64,000 nt of DNA from Streptomyces sp. NBC_01288 (GCF_035982055.1 NZ_CP108427.1:2046001-2110000), one strand, 5' to 3'. Positions 26,123 through 34,896 are shown, counted from the stretch's first letter. Notes: a model not told the origin generated them from the letters alone. Program-made: numbers and translations.

Positions 26123-28228
26123 TCAGTCGCGCCCCTCAGCCAGTTCGAGGGCCTGAGTGGCCTCGGCGAAAGCACCGGCCCGGGAGAACGCCTCAGCCGC
26201 GCGCGTCCAATAGATACGCGCAGTCGTGGTCTCACCGAGTTCCCGGTGAGTGACGGCGAGGTTATGCAGGGCGTTGCCGATCTCGTAGTGGTCCTCGAAT
26301 TCCTGGAAGATCCGAAGAGCGGTGCCGAAGGCCGCACCGGCTTGGGCCTGGCGTCCCGTCATGTGCAGGACGATTCCCATGTTGTTCCAGGCTCTGCCCT
26401 CTTCCCGCCGGTTTCCGGTGGTGAGGTGAAGATCGCGGGCCTGGGTGTGGGCGTCGATCGCCTCCTGCACCCGGCCGGCCTCACGCAGCGCAACACCCAA
26501 GTTGTTCCAGGCACTGGCCTCAAGTTCGCGGTCCCCAATGGTGACGAGGAGGTCGCGGGCCCGGGTGTGGGCGTCGATCGCCTCCTGCACCCGGCCGGCC
26601 TCACGCAGCGCAACACCCAAGTTGTTCCAGGCACTGGCCTCAAGTTCGCGGTCCCCAATGGTGACGAGGAGGTCGCGGGCCCGGGTGTGGGCGTCGATCG
26701 CCTCCTGCACCCGGCCGGCCTCACGCAGCGCAACACCCAAGTTGTTCCAGGCACTGGCCTCAAGTTCGCGGTCCCCCAGGTCCTGTGCGGCCTGCTGGGC
26801 GATTCGGCTGACCACCCTCGCATCGTCGAGGTAGCGTCTCCACTCCAGATACGGCGCCAGGTCCAGGGCCAGTTGGGCGGCTCTGTGGGCCTGCTGGTGG
26901 TGGTAGGCCCATTGGACGGTGGCGACGAGGTTCTCCCGCTCGGTGTCCAGCCACGTCAACGCCTCGTTGCGGCTGACGAATCTGGTTGGCTCCAGCTCCC
27001 CCGGCAGCCATCGAAGACGTTGAGACGCCTCGCCAGCGAGACCGCCGTAGTGCGCGACGATCCGTTCCCCGGCCGCTGCCGTCTCCTCCTCGTCTTGACG
27101 TGCCAGAGCCGCCGAGTACGTTCGCACGAGATCGTGCAGTCGCCATCGGGAGCGGGTCTTGGCTGGCTCGATGAGATGTGCGTGGACGAGGTTCCTCAGG
27201 CTCCGAGTCGGCGATGACTCCGTGCCCACGAGGGCGATCACGGCATCGACGCCGATGTCCGGCCCGGGAGCGATGGAAAGGAGGCGGAGGAGCCGTGCCT
27301 CGCCGACGGGAAGGCGGCGGTAAGAGAGGTCCAAGGCTGAGCGCACACTGCGCTCGCCGTCATCCAACTGAACTTGCTCTGCCTCCAGTTCGGAGACCAG
27401 CTCGGTGATCGGCTTGTCAGGGTCGATACTCAGCAGGGCTGCCGCGATTTGCAGAGCGAGCGGCAGGCAGCCACAAAGAACCGCCAGCCGATCGGCGGCC
27501 TCGGGGTCGTCATGCACACGATGGTCGTTGGGGTGGGCCGTGCACAGGGCGGTCTTGAGAAGAGTTCGCGCCTCATCGGGTGACAGGATGTCAAGGGACA
27601 GGAGACGGGCGCCGAGTTGGGAAAGCCGGATCCGCGAGGTGACCAGGACCCGATGGCGGGGGTCGCCGGGGAGCAAAGGCACGACTTGCGCGGCGTCTGA
27701 GGCGTTGTCCAGGACCAACAGCATGGGGCCGGGCTGGCGCGCCATCAGCGAACGCAGCAGCGCGTACTGGGCGTCTGAGGTCACGGGCAGGTCGGCGTCG
27801 CCTACTCCGAGTGCCTTGAGCAAGGCGCAGGCAGCCTGTTGGGCGGTGACGGCGTCGTCTCCGTAGCCCCGCAAGTCAATGAAGAGCGTTCCGCCGGGAA
27901 ACCAACGCTTGGCGTTTACTTGATGGGCCGCTTGCAACGCAAGGGCCGTCTTGCCGATGCCGCCGAGTCCGGAGACCGCGGAGATGACGACCGCCGCTCC
28001 CGGAGCAGCGCTTGTCTCCCCAACCGTTTGTTCCTGAGGAGCGAGGGCAGCCAGGAGGGCGGCGAGCTCGTCGTTCCGCCCTGTAAAGCCCTCCGGCGCC
28101 CTGGGGAGAGAGGTGAGCGCGACCGGAACAGGTCCGCGACCGAGCGTCTCAAGTCCGCGCTGGCCATACTCGTCCTCCATCGGCAGGATGAACAGACTTT
28201 TCTGGTCGCTGTCGTGCTCCGTGTTCAC
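26123..28228 (-). CDS. NB-ARC-TPR (NLR-like) protein with near-identical TPR repeats
   Basis: 701 aa from the GTG preceded by AGGAGGT (an ATG at 28255 is an alternative). NB-ARC: FTGRNDELAALL, Walker A GLGGIGKTALA (~88-98), Walker B LLVLDNA, VLVTSRIRL and CLPLALQIAAALL. A winged-helix region (ALDLSYRRLP, WRLHDLVRTYSA) and a helical arm come next, then about six TPR units. Three of these are 40-residue copies identical at DNA level (AWNNLGVALREAGRVQEAID). The N-terminus (~35 residues) has no GDHxDF motif, unlike the next gene product, which may supply it. NLR proteins act as sensors that oligomerise on ligand binding; the ligand here is unknown. Confidence 0.85.
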   Translation of the reverse strand: MNTEHDSDQKSLFILPMEDEYGQRGLETLGRGPVPVALTSLPRAPEGFTGRNDELAALLAALAPQEQTVGETSAAPGAAVVISAVSGLGGIGKTALALQAAHQVNAKRWFPGGTLFIDLRGYGDDAVTAQQAACALLKALGVGDADLPVTSDAQYALLRSLMARQPGPMLLVLDNASDAAQVVPLLPGDPRHRVLVTSRIRLSQLGARLLSLDILSPDEARTLLKTALCTAHPNDHRVHDDPEAADRLAVLCGCLPLALQIAAALLSIDPDKPITELVSELEAEQVQLDDGERSVRSALDLSYRRLPVGEARLLRLLSIAPGPDIGVDAVIALVGTESSPTRSLRNLVHAHLIEPAKTRSRWRLHDLVRTYSAALARQDEEETAAAGERIVAHYGGLAGEASQRLRWLPGELEPTRFVSRNEALTWLDTERENLVATVQWAYHHQQAHRAAQLALDLAPYLEWRRYLDDARVVSRIAQQAAQDLGDRELEASAWNNLGVALREAGRVQEAIDAHTRARDLLVTIGDRELEASAWNNLGVALREAGRVQEAIDAHTRARDLLVTIGDRELEASAWNNLGVALREAGRVQEAIDAHTQARDLHLTTGNRREEGRAWNNMGIVLHMTGRQAQAGAAFGTALRIFQEFEDHYEIGNALHNLAVTHRELGETTTARIYWTRAAEAFSRAGAFAEATQALELAEGRD
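26443..26774 (-). repeat. Exact 120-bp tandem repeats encoding TPR units
   Basis: 26461-26580 is identical to 26581-26700, and 26701-26774 continues a third copy; the first copy extends back to about 26443. One unit is 40 codons, so the frame is kept for any copy number. Perfect DNA identity points to very recent expansion or homogenisation of the sensor. Confidence 0.92.
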
Positions 28229-28710
28229 ACCGACCTCCTGCCTTGGTGATGCCATGTTAGATCCGTAAGCGAGGGTGGCCTTGGTGGCGGCTGCTGCCGC
28301 CTTCTCTCCGATCCAGTCGGACAGCAACTCGACTCCACACGACTCGGGGCACTCCGGAGTCGCCGACAAACCCGGGGTGCCTCTGTTGAGTCAGGCCACG
28401 GACGGGCACCGGCCGGAGAACACACCCTGGGAGAGCCAGATTTCGGCAAGCGGTTCACAAGCCGCTCTGACCGGCGCACTCCAGCACGCTGCGCGGGCAG
28501 CAAACCCGACCACACGCCACTACGGGAGATATACATCGGCGGTTCAGCGTCAGACCCACACCTTGCACTCATCAGTGAAGTACGGCCATGGCTGCCATCC
28601 TGCTATGCCCACCTCACCAGAAGGAATTGCCACCCTGCGCTTTGAATCCTGGCGGCGACCGCCGGGGTCCAAGAACGCCGACCGGACGGGTGGTGAGATC
28701 CTTCGGCATC
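28229..28710. other. Upstream region of the NLR operon
   Basis: About 480 bp between the NLR start and the end of the nucleosidase gene, both on the minus strand. It should contain the promoter for the NLR pair. I see no gene with a good ribosome site. Confidence 0.35.
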
Positions 28711-29553
28711 TCACTCGTCCTGACGGCTTCCCGTTCTCTTCCCAGTGAACGGGCCGTAGAACTGGGAGCCACGAAAGTCCAGGTGGTCTCCGCCGTAATC
28801 GGAGGGGGACTGAGGTGCTTCCGAGGGCCTGCCACGTGGATTCACCTCGCGCAATACCGCCATCGCTGCCTCGGCGGCACGTGCGGCCGCGCTGCGCAGA
28901 ATGTCTGTCGTGTCGACGGGATGCTTCACGCCGTCGGCTGTGTCGCTGATGGCGCGGATCGTGAGCGTTTCGGCCTCCTCGGTGAGGTGGGCAGCATGAG
29001 CCACACCAGTACCCTCCATCTCGATGGCGGCCGCATCGCTATATCGGCGCCTCAGCTGGTCGACAAGCGCGGCGGAGGAGCCGTTGAGGACAACGTCACC
29101 CGCTGCGATCGATTTGAAATGCACACCAGGCCAGCCTCGCAGAGCAACACGTGCGGCCTGCTCAAGGCGGTGCGAGACGACCCAGGCCCGGGGGCGTGCA
29201 TAGAAGCCCTCGGGGGTCTGCTTGCCGCCGTGGTAGGCGTACACCTTTGTGGCGACGACGACATCTCCGATCCGGACATCCTCCCTGAGCGAACCCGCGA
29301 CACCGACGAATAGAAGTGCCTCCGGCTCCAGCCAAGCACTGATCCGTTCGATGGTCACGGCAGCGGTGTAGGCACCCTCACCGATCTCCGCCAGGGCGAC
29401 CAGCCACGGAGTGCCGGGCAGGACACCGCGTTCCAAAGTCGTGCCGGAAGCCGGATGCACGAGTGCCTCGCGGCTGATGAGATGGCTCCGCACGGCTTCG
29501 TATTCGGCTGGAAGCGCGGTGAGGATCACCACGCAAGGGGGGGCGTTTGTCAC
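28711..29553 (-). CDS. PNP/MTAN-family nucleosidase with C-terminal GDHLDF motif
   Basis: 280 aa, GTG start after AGGTGAGG. The phosphorylase/nucleosidase fold is clear: VVILTALPAEYEAV, LLFVGVAGSLREDVRIGDVVVATKVY, AAIEMEG (residues 175-181, ribose-binding Glu) and AISDTADG with the catalytic Asp204. The extreme C-terminus (253-272) carries YGGDHLDFRGSQFYGPFTGK, the motif found before NB-ARC in the divergent NLR. Known relatives cleave MTA/SAH, but PNP domains in immunity (Detocs, and NLR fusions in eukaryotes) hydrolyse ATP to adenine. The C-terminal motif next to an NLR suggests an inducible effector. The substrate cannot be read from the sequence. Confidence 0.83.
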   Translation of the reverse strand: MTNAPPCVVILTALPAEYEAVRSHLISREALVHPASGTTLERGVLPGTPWLVALAEIGEGAYTAAVTIERISAWLEPEALLFVGVAGSLREDVRIGDVVVATKVYAYHGGKQTPEGFYARPRAWVVSHRLEQAARVALRGWPGVHFKSIAAGDVVLNGSSAALVDQLRRRYSDAAAIEMEGTGVAHAAHLTEEAETLTIRAISDTADGVKHPVDTTDILRSAAARAAEAAMAVLREVNPRGRPSEAPQSPSDYGGDHLDFRGSQFYGPFTGKRTGSRQDE

Positions 29554-29731
29554 TCGACCAACCTCACCTCTGCGCTGCGGTGTTCGTACAGCGGGCCCGC
29601 GCTTCAGGTTAGGGGATGACTCGAAGGCCATGGGCGTCTTCCGACTTCCGAGGGGATTCCTCGGACCGGATGCGCGGCGGACAAGTGAGCCACTACCGTG
29701 ATGGCACGACGTGCGGCACCGGGGGACAGCT

Positions 29732-32002
29732 ATGGAAGCGGGGGCTCTGAGGGCGCTGCTGACCGCCCTGGCTGATGGTACGGCCGGTCCGAATGGACGA
29801 GATGCGGTAAGAGAGTTGGCCCACCTCCTTCCCGGGGCTTCGGATGGAAGGACCGCTCCGGAAGACCTGGCCATTGCCTTTCTCGAGCGGGACTCTGCGA
29901 GCCCGGACCGGCACGCGGCGTTATCGGCTTGGAGCACCCGTTTGAGGAAAATGCTGTCTGCCGACCTCACCCGGGCCCAGGCTGTGGCAGCAGTCATGAA
30001 TAGCCGGATACCCGGGAGCGGATCCTGGTATCACGGTGATCATGTCGACTTCGACGGGGTCTTCATGGGTGATGTGATCGGCTCCCAGGTAGTGCACTAC
30101 CACGAGGCCCCGATGCCGACCGCACTGGGCTCTCTGCCTCCTCCCACGCCCAGTTTCACTGGCCGTGCGGATCTGCTCAATAAGCTGGAGACCTTTCTGC
30201 GTCCGCCCAACGGACCCACGACACACAAGACCGTCACCGGAACCGTTCTGGCAGGTCTGGCCGGAGTCGGAAAGACGGCGCTCGCCACCCAGGCCGCGCA
30301 CGAGGCCGACGGCAAAGGCTGGTTCCTCGGCGGCATCCTCTTCATCGACCTCCACGGCTACGACCCCACCCCGGTCGTCCCGGATCGAGCTCTGCTCGCC
30401 CTCCTCCGTGCACTCGGTACACGTTCCGAGCACATCCCCGCCACCGAGGACGAACGGGTCAACCTCTACCGCGCCCGGCTCGCCCAGTGGCCCGACAGGG
30501 TGCTGCTCCTGGCGGACAACGCCTCCTCTCCTCAACAGGTGCGGCCTCTGCTCCCCAACGACCCGCGGCACCGCATTCTGATCACCTCTCGCAACGCCAT
30601 TCCGCAACTCAACGCTCATCACATGCCGTTGGCGCAGCTCGCCCCTCAGGCCGCCGTAGAACTCCTCGACCAAGTACTGCGCGAGGCCGACGGCAGTGAC
30701 GACCGCATCTCCTCCAACCAACCGGTCGCAATCGAACTCGCTTCTCTCTGCGGCCACTTGCCCCTGGCCCTGCAGATCGCGGCCGCGCTTCTCATCTGCC
30801 ACCCGGAAAAGCCCGTTGCCGAATCGGTGGAGGAACTACGTGATCACAACACGCGGCTCGACTTCCTCGACGATGGAGAACGCAGTGTCCGCGCCGCCTT
30901 TGATCTCTCCTACCGGAGGCTTTCGGACGAGCAAGCACGGCTACTGCGGTTGCTGGCGACGGCCCCGGGGCCCGAGATCGGGGCCGACGCACTCGCGGCG
31001 CTCCTCGGCGTAGAGGCTCCTCCGCTGGCCGCCCTCGCGCCTTTGGAACGCGCGTATCTGGTGGACAGGGGCGGCAGCAGCAAGCGGTGGCGACTCCACG
31101 ACCTGGTCCGAGCCTTCGCCATGGGCGTGACGGCCGAGGATCCATCCTTCCTGGAGGAGTGTGAGACTGCACGAGAGAGGGTGCTCGACTTCTACCGACA
31201 GAGGGCAGACGCGGCGGACGATCATCTGCGGGCGAGTCCGCACGCCGGTCTACCCACGTTCTTCCAGGGGAAGGATGAAGCGCTGTCCTGGCTGGATGCG
31301 GAAAGGCCCGGCCTACTTGCTGCCGTTCAGTGGGGCGCTGAGGACCGGCACGCGCGCAGCGCCGTCGACCTGGCCCTCTGCCTGGCCGAATACCTGCGAT
31401 GGCGCGAGTACTTCGAGGATGCGACTACCGTCAGCGGCACCGCGCGGCAGGTCGCCCGACGTGTCGGCGACCTGACCGGAGAGGCGATCGCATGCACCAA
31501 CCTCGGCGGCGCTCTCATGGAGATGGGCCGGGTCGACGAGGCCGCCGACGCATTCATCCGGGCTCGTGACATCTACCGAACAGCGGCCAACCCAACCGAC
31601 GAGGCCATGCAGTGGAACAACCTCGCCATTGCTCGGTCGTACCAGGGCGACCACGAGTCTGCCCTCCACGCCTTCAACCAAGCCCTCACCATCCATGAGG
31701 CCATGGGCAATGCAGTTGGCCATGCCCAGTCCTGGCACAACCTCGGCGTCACACTGCTGGAGGCGGACCGAGGAGCGGAGGCGATCAACGCCTTCACCCG
31801 TGCCCGCGAACTCTTCAGAGGGGCGGACGACCCTCGGGGCGAGGCTCTGACATTGAACAACCTGGACAGGGCGCTGCACTCGATGAGTCGGTTCCGACCG
31901 GCCGGCGAAGCCTTCAGCGAGGCTACTTCTGCCGAGGAAGACCGGGAGCATCAGGCCACCGGACGTCAGCCTCCGGATCAGGTTTCCGGCACAAGTGGCT
32001 GA
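29732..32002 (+). CDS. NB-ARC-TPR (NLR-like) protein with GDHVDF motif
   Basis: 756 aa from the ATG after GGGGGAC (an in-frame GTG lies 7 codons upstream). Residues 1-90 are an all-helical domain I do not recognise. Residues 99-120 carry WYHGDHVDFDGVFMGDVIGS. NB-ARC follows: FTGRADLLNKLE, Walker A GLAGVGKTALA (~175), LLLADNA, ILITSRNAIP and HLPLALQIAAALL; then ALDLSYRRL-type helices and WRLHDLVRAF. Residues ~575-740 hold about four divergent TPR units (LGGALMEMGRVDEAADAF). It is divergent from the motif-bearing nucleosidase (178-bp gap), so the two form a natural sensor-effector pair. All ATP-binding residues look intact. Confidence 0.87.
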   Translation: MEAGALRALLTALADGTAGPNGRDAVRELAHLLPGASDGRTAPEDLAIAFLERDSASPDRHAALSAWSTRLRKMLSADLTRAQAVAAVMNSRIPGSGSWYHGDHVDFDGVFMGDVIGSQVVHYHEAPMPTALGSLPPPTPSFTGRADLLNKLETFLRPPNGPTTHKTVTGTVLAGLAGVGKTALATQAAHEADGKGWFLGGILFIDLHGYDPTPVVPDRALLALLRALGTRSEHIPATEDERVNLYRARLAQWPDRVLLLADNASSPQQVRPLLPNDPRHRILITSRNAIPQLNAHHMPLAQLAPQAAVELLDQVLREADGSDDRISSNQPVAIELASLCGHLPLALQIAAALLICHPEKPVAESVEELRDHNTRLDFLDDGERSVRAAFDLSYRRLSDEQARLLRLLATAPGPEIGADALAALLGVEAPPLAALAPLERAYLVDRGGSSKRWRLHDLVRAFAMGVTAEDPSFLEECETARERVLDFYRQRADAADDHLRASPHAGLPTFFQGKDEALSWLDAERPGLLAAVQWGAEDRHARSAVDLALCLAEYLRWREYFEDATTVSGTARQVARRVGDLTGEAIACTNLGGALMEMGRVDEAADAFIRARDIYRTAANPTDEAMQWNNLAIARSYQGDHESALHAFNQALTIHEAMGNAVGHAQSWHNLGVTLLEADRGAEAINAFTRARELFRGADDPRGEALTLNNLDRALHSMSRFRPAGEAFSEATSAEEDREHQATGRQPPDQVSGTSG

Positions 32003-32023
32003 AGACCGTTGGCGCACGCTCCG

Positions 32024-32925
32024 TCAGGACGACGAGTCCTGCCCGTTGATCGGTGTTGCCTCCACCTTGCCCTCCACCGAACCGTAAACAGTGGCACCGC
32101 TGAAATCGATGTGATCCCCAAGGTATGAGAGCCCCTGCGCCCGATTCCGATCGCTGATCTCCCGCCGACGGGCTGAGGGGTGAGTTCGGCAAGGGTCGCA
32201 GCGGCAGCGGCCGCAGCGTTCGCGGCGGCTTGAATACGGATTCCGGAAGGCTCGGCGGCCATTTTTGACCAGCGAGGTCGGTGATGCTGCGAATCGTCAA
32301 GGTCTCCAATCCTCTAATGAGATGGGGCGGCGCAGGTCACGCCTGTGCTCGCCAACTCGATGGCCACCGCATCCCGGCGAGTGACTTCGGCCCCCAACCT
32401 CTCCTTTTCGACACTCATGTAGCGTGGTGCCGCGCCGTTGACGGCGACGACCGGCGCGAGGTGCACCGTCGCACCACCGAGCAGTAGATCTGAACTGCGG
32501 CGCAACGCCGCCCGAGCCGCCTGCTCCAGGCGATGCGAGGCGGGAAGGCCATCGGGTGCATGCGATGAGGTAGGTACCTGGGCTGCCGCTGTGATGGCTG
32601 TACACCTTGGTGGCGACGACAACATCGCCCAATTTCACACGGCCTTTGAGACCTCCCGCGAAGCCGACGAAGAGCAGCGCCTGGGGGTGTAGCCAGGTGG
32701 CAGCCTGTTCGACGAACATACGCGCCTCCGGGTTCCTCACCCCCATTTCCGCCAGAGCCACCTCCCATGGAGTGCCGGGCAGAGTGCCGGTGTCGAACCA
32801 CGTCCCCGATGGATGCTCACGCTTACGCGTATCCCGTGAGCAGGGACCGAACCGCCTCGTACTCTTGCGGCTGGCTGGTGGGGATCACCGCGGTGGGCTT
32901 CGGTTCGCTCAGTGTCACTGCCCCT
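32024..32925 (-). pseudogene. Decayed PNP/MTAN nucleosidase retaining the GDHIDF motif
   Basis: Pieces of a nucleosidase occur in order over three frames: PTSQPQEYEAVRSLL then a TAA; HPQALLFVGFAGGLKGRVKLGDVVVATKVY; SHRLEQAARAALRRSSDLLLG; DAVAIELASTGV; ETLTIRSITDLAG. The 3' end has the intact motif SYLGDHIDFSGATVYGSVEG before a normal TGA at 32024. Several frameshifts and at least one stop show loss of function. Compared with the active copies, the ME of the ribose site is EL. It is convergent with the NLR gene that ends at 32002. Confidence 0.8.
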
Positions 32926-33015
32926 CCTCACCTCGACGGTCCTATTCGGCACGGGGTCTGTGGACTCAGTGCGGTTGTGGCACCGCAAGTCTGGTCGGTG
33001 CGGGGCGACCACTCG

Positions 33016-33879
33016 TCAGAGCTGCGGTGGCGGTGGGTAGTTATGCACCACTTTGCCCGTCACCGGACCGTAGTTGACACTGTGACGATTGTCGTAGTGA
33101 TCGCCGCCGTAGTGAGCTTGCGGTTCCATCGCCGCCGGGCCGGGGAGGACTGTGGCACCGATGGGCTCCAGTTTGTGGAGGGTCGCGATGGCCGCCTCGG
33201 CGGCGTTCGCGGCCGCGCGGGGTTGGGAGCCGGAGACATCGGCCTCGTTCTTGAGGCCATTGGCCAGATCGCTGATGCCGCGGATGATGATGGCGTCCAC
33301 TCGACCGCTGAGGTGGGCAGCGTGAACGACCCCGTTGGCCTCCATCTCCACGGCCACGGCGTCGTTGTAATGCTTCCTGATGTGTGCGGCAATCGTGGAG
33401 GCTTCGTCGTCCAGGACGATATCTCCGGCAGCGATCGGCTTGAAGTGGGCCTTGCTGCCCAGGGCGTCGAAGGCAGCCTCTTCCAAGCGGTGGCTGGCGT
33501 GCCAAGCGTCGGGACGAACCAGGAAACCCTCCGGCGTCTGCTTACCGCCCTGGTAGGCGTGCACTTTGGTGGCCACCACGACGTCACCGAGACCAACGTC
33601 TTTCTTGAGTGAGCCGGCGACGCCGACGAAGATCACGGCTTGCGGACGCAACCAGGTGATCACCCGTTCCGTGAGTACAGCCGCGTTCAGCGCCTTCTCG
33701 CCGCTCCGGACGAGTCCGACATACCAGGGTGTGCCCTCAAGCTGCCCGACTTTGACGCGCGTACCACTTTCATGCACATACGTACGAAGATCCCCAAGAC
33801 GACTGTGAACGGCCTCGTACTCCAGCGGAAGCGCGGTCAGAATGGCAACGATGGGGTCGGGAACTGGAGTATCAGGCAC
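33016..33879 (-). CDS. PNP/MTAN-family nucleosidase with C-terminal GDHYDN motif
   Basis: 287 aa from the GTG at 33879 (an ATG at 33963 would add 28 residues without homology to the sister protein). Fold markers match the copy at 28.7 kb: AILTALPLEYEAV, VIFVGVAGSLKKDVGLGDVVVATKVH, VAVEMEANG (Glu180) and GISDLANG (Asp204). Residues 257-276 hold HYGGDHYDNRHSVNYGPVTG, then a Pro-rich end. It has no NLR directly beside it; the nearest are those at 29.7-32.0 and 25.2-28.2 kb. Probable effector of the same network, or a paralogue decoupled from its sensor. Confidence 0.82.
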   Translation of the reverse strand: MPDTPVPDPIVAILTALPLEYEAVHSRLGDLRTYVHESGTRVKVGQLEGTPWYVGLVRSGEKALNAAVLTERVITWLRPQAVIFVGVAGSLKKDVGLGDVVVATKVHAYQGGKQTPEGFLVRPDAWHASHRLEEAAFDALGSKAHFKPIAAGDIVLDDEASTIAAHIRKHYNDAVAVEMEANGVVHAAHLSGRVDAIIIRGISDLANGLKNEADVSGSQPRAAANAAEAAIATLHKLEPIGATVLPGPAAMEPQAHYGGDHYDNRHSVNYGPVTGKVVHNYPPPPQL

Positions 33880-34035
33880 AGCGTCAGCCTCGCTTCGGTG
33901 AGAGGACTTCCGTGGCTTTGACGGTAGAGCATGCAGATGTCGGGAGATGCTCTCTTCCTCCAAGTCATCTCCAAGGTAGGCACGTTGAAGAAGGGGTAGT
34001 GCCAGTCGATCGAAGCATCATGTACCAGCCCTCCT

Positions 34036-34458
34036 CTACCGACATCCCGGACCCTCAAGGCCAGGCTGAACCGCGACTACCGGTGGTTCGCTACATCCAG
34101 CAGTAGAGATCAAGACCATGTCAGGTGGCGCCCTCGTCGACCAGCGACTGGAACTTGGAGAGCGGATCCTTGTCCGTCCAGGCTTTTCCACCACTGGTGG
34201 GGGTGATGGCGGGGTTGAGTCAGAAGACGGACGACGCCTAAGACCCCGGGCCAGCAGGGCTGTTGTTGATGATGGGGTAGGGCGCGGGGCCCCTCTCGAG
34301 CCCGTCATCAAGGCGCGGCGGCATCTAGATGTATTGATTTGCAGGGTACGGAGTTTAACGACCGGCAAGTCGCCAGCGGCGATGAAGCGGTAGACGGTAC
34401 AGCGGTCGACGTCCAGGACAGCGGCGACAGCGGGAATGGACAGTGGGCGGGCAGGCAT
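34036..34458 (-). CDS. AlpA/excisionase-like HTH protein, probably broken
   Basis: ATG at 34458 with an AAGGA ribosome site. The first ~37 residues (SIPAVAAVLDVDRCTVYRF, IAAGDLPVVKLR) are the HTH used by Streptomyces AlpA-like or excisionase proteins. After that the frame turns into Arg/Ser/Pro-rich sequence unlike the family, which suggests a frameshift near 34345. In another frame of the same strand, a protein-like tail (TSGGKAWTDKDPLSKFQSL) ends at 34121 and may belong to a different lost gene. An HTH of this kind fits the edge of an integrative element. Confidence 0.45.
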   Translation of the reverse strand: MPARPLSIPAVAAVLDVDRCTVYRFIAAGDLPVVKLRTLQINTSRCRRALMTGSRGAPRPTPSSTTALLARGLRRRPSSDSTPPSPPPVVEKPGRTRIRSPSSSRWSTRAPPDMVLISTAGCSEPPVVAVQPGLEGPGCR

Positions 34459-34698
34459 GGGGAAGTCCTTGGCGGTGCAGGTGGGGTGGGGCGGGATGGG
34501 GCCCGGAGGCGGTATCGGGTGGGGGCACCGCCTCTCCCTCAGGTGGCTCGCTGGGGAGAATCTGGGGAGTGTGGGCGGCGCTGGGGAGCCCGTGGGGAGA
34601 ATCAGCCGCGTAACGCGGTATGCCGCTGAAAGGCGCGGAAAGAGCCATCCGTACAGGTCAGCGGCGACTGATGCCGCATCACCGCAGGTCAACACCCT

Positions 34699-34896
34699 CA
34701 GGTAGACAACTTCAAGAAGATCTCGTCCTGGGCCGCCATCCTGTTCGCTCCGACGCTCGTCGGCACGATCTACGGCATGAACTTCGATCGGATGCCGGAG
34801 TTGCACTGGGCACTCGGGTATCCCTTCGCGATCCTCCTGATGGCGGTCGTATGCAGCAGTCTGTACATCATCTTCAAGCGGAAGGACTGGCTCTGA
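34699..34896 (+). pseudogene. C-terminal remnant of a CorA magnesium transporter
   Basis: 65 codons read NFKKISSWAAILFAPTL, then VGTIYGMNF with the diagnostic YGMNF signature, HWALGYPFAILL and a basic end IIFKRKDWL. This is the two-helix membrane end of CorA. The N-terminal ~270 residues are missing, and upstream lies the excisionase-like gene, so the transporter was cut by an insertion or deletion at the island border. Confidence 0.82.

Noticed and set aside
26461..26774. CRISPR-like array
   Set aside because: The repeat unit is 120 bp with no spacers and encodes TPRs in frame.
26120..27217. Open frame with repeats on the plus strand across the TPR region
   Set aside because: It mirrors the 120-bp repeats of the NLR gene on the other strand; no ribosome site or known domain.
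33879..33963. Upstream ATG start for the second nucleosidase
   Set aside because: The added 28 residues have no counterpart in the sister nucleosidase; the GTG at 33879 aligns with it.
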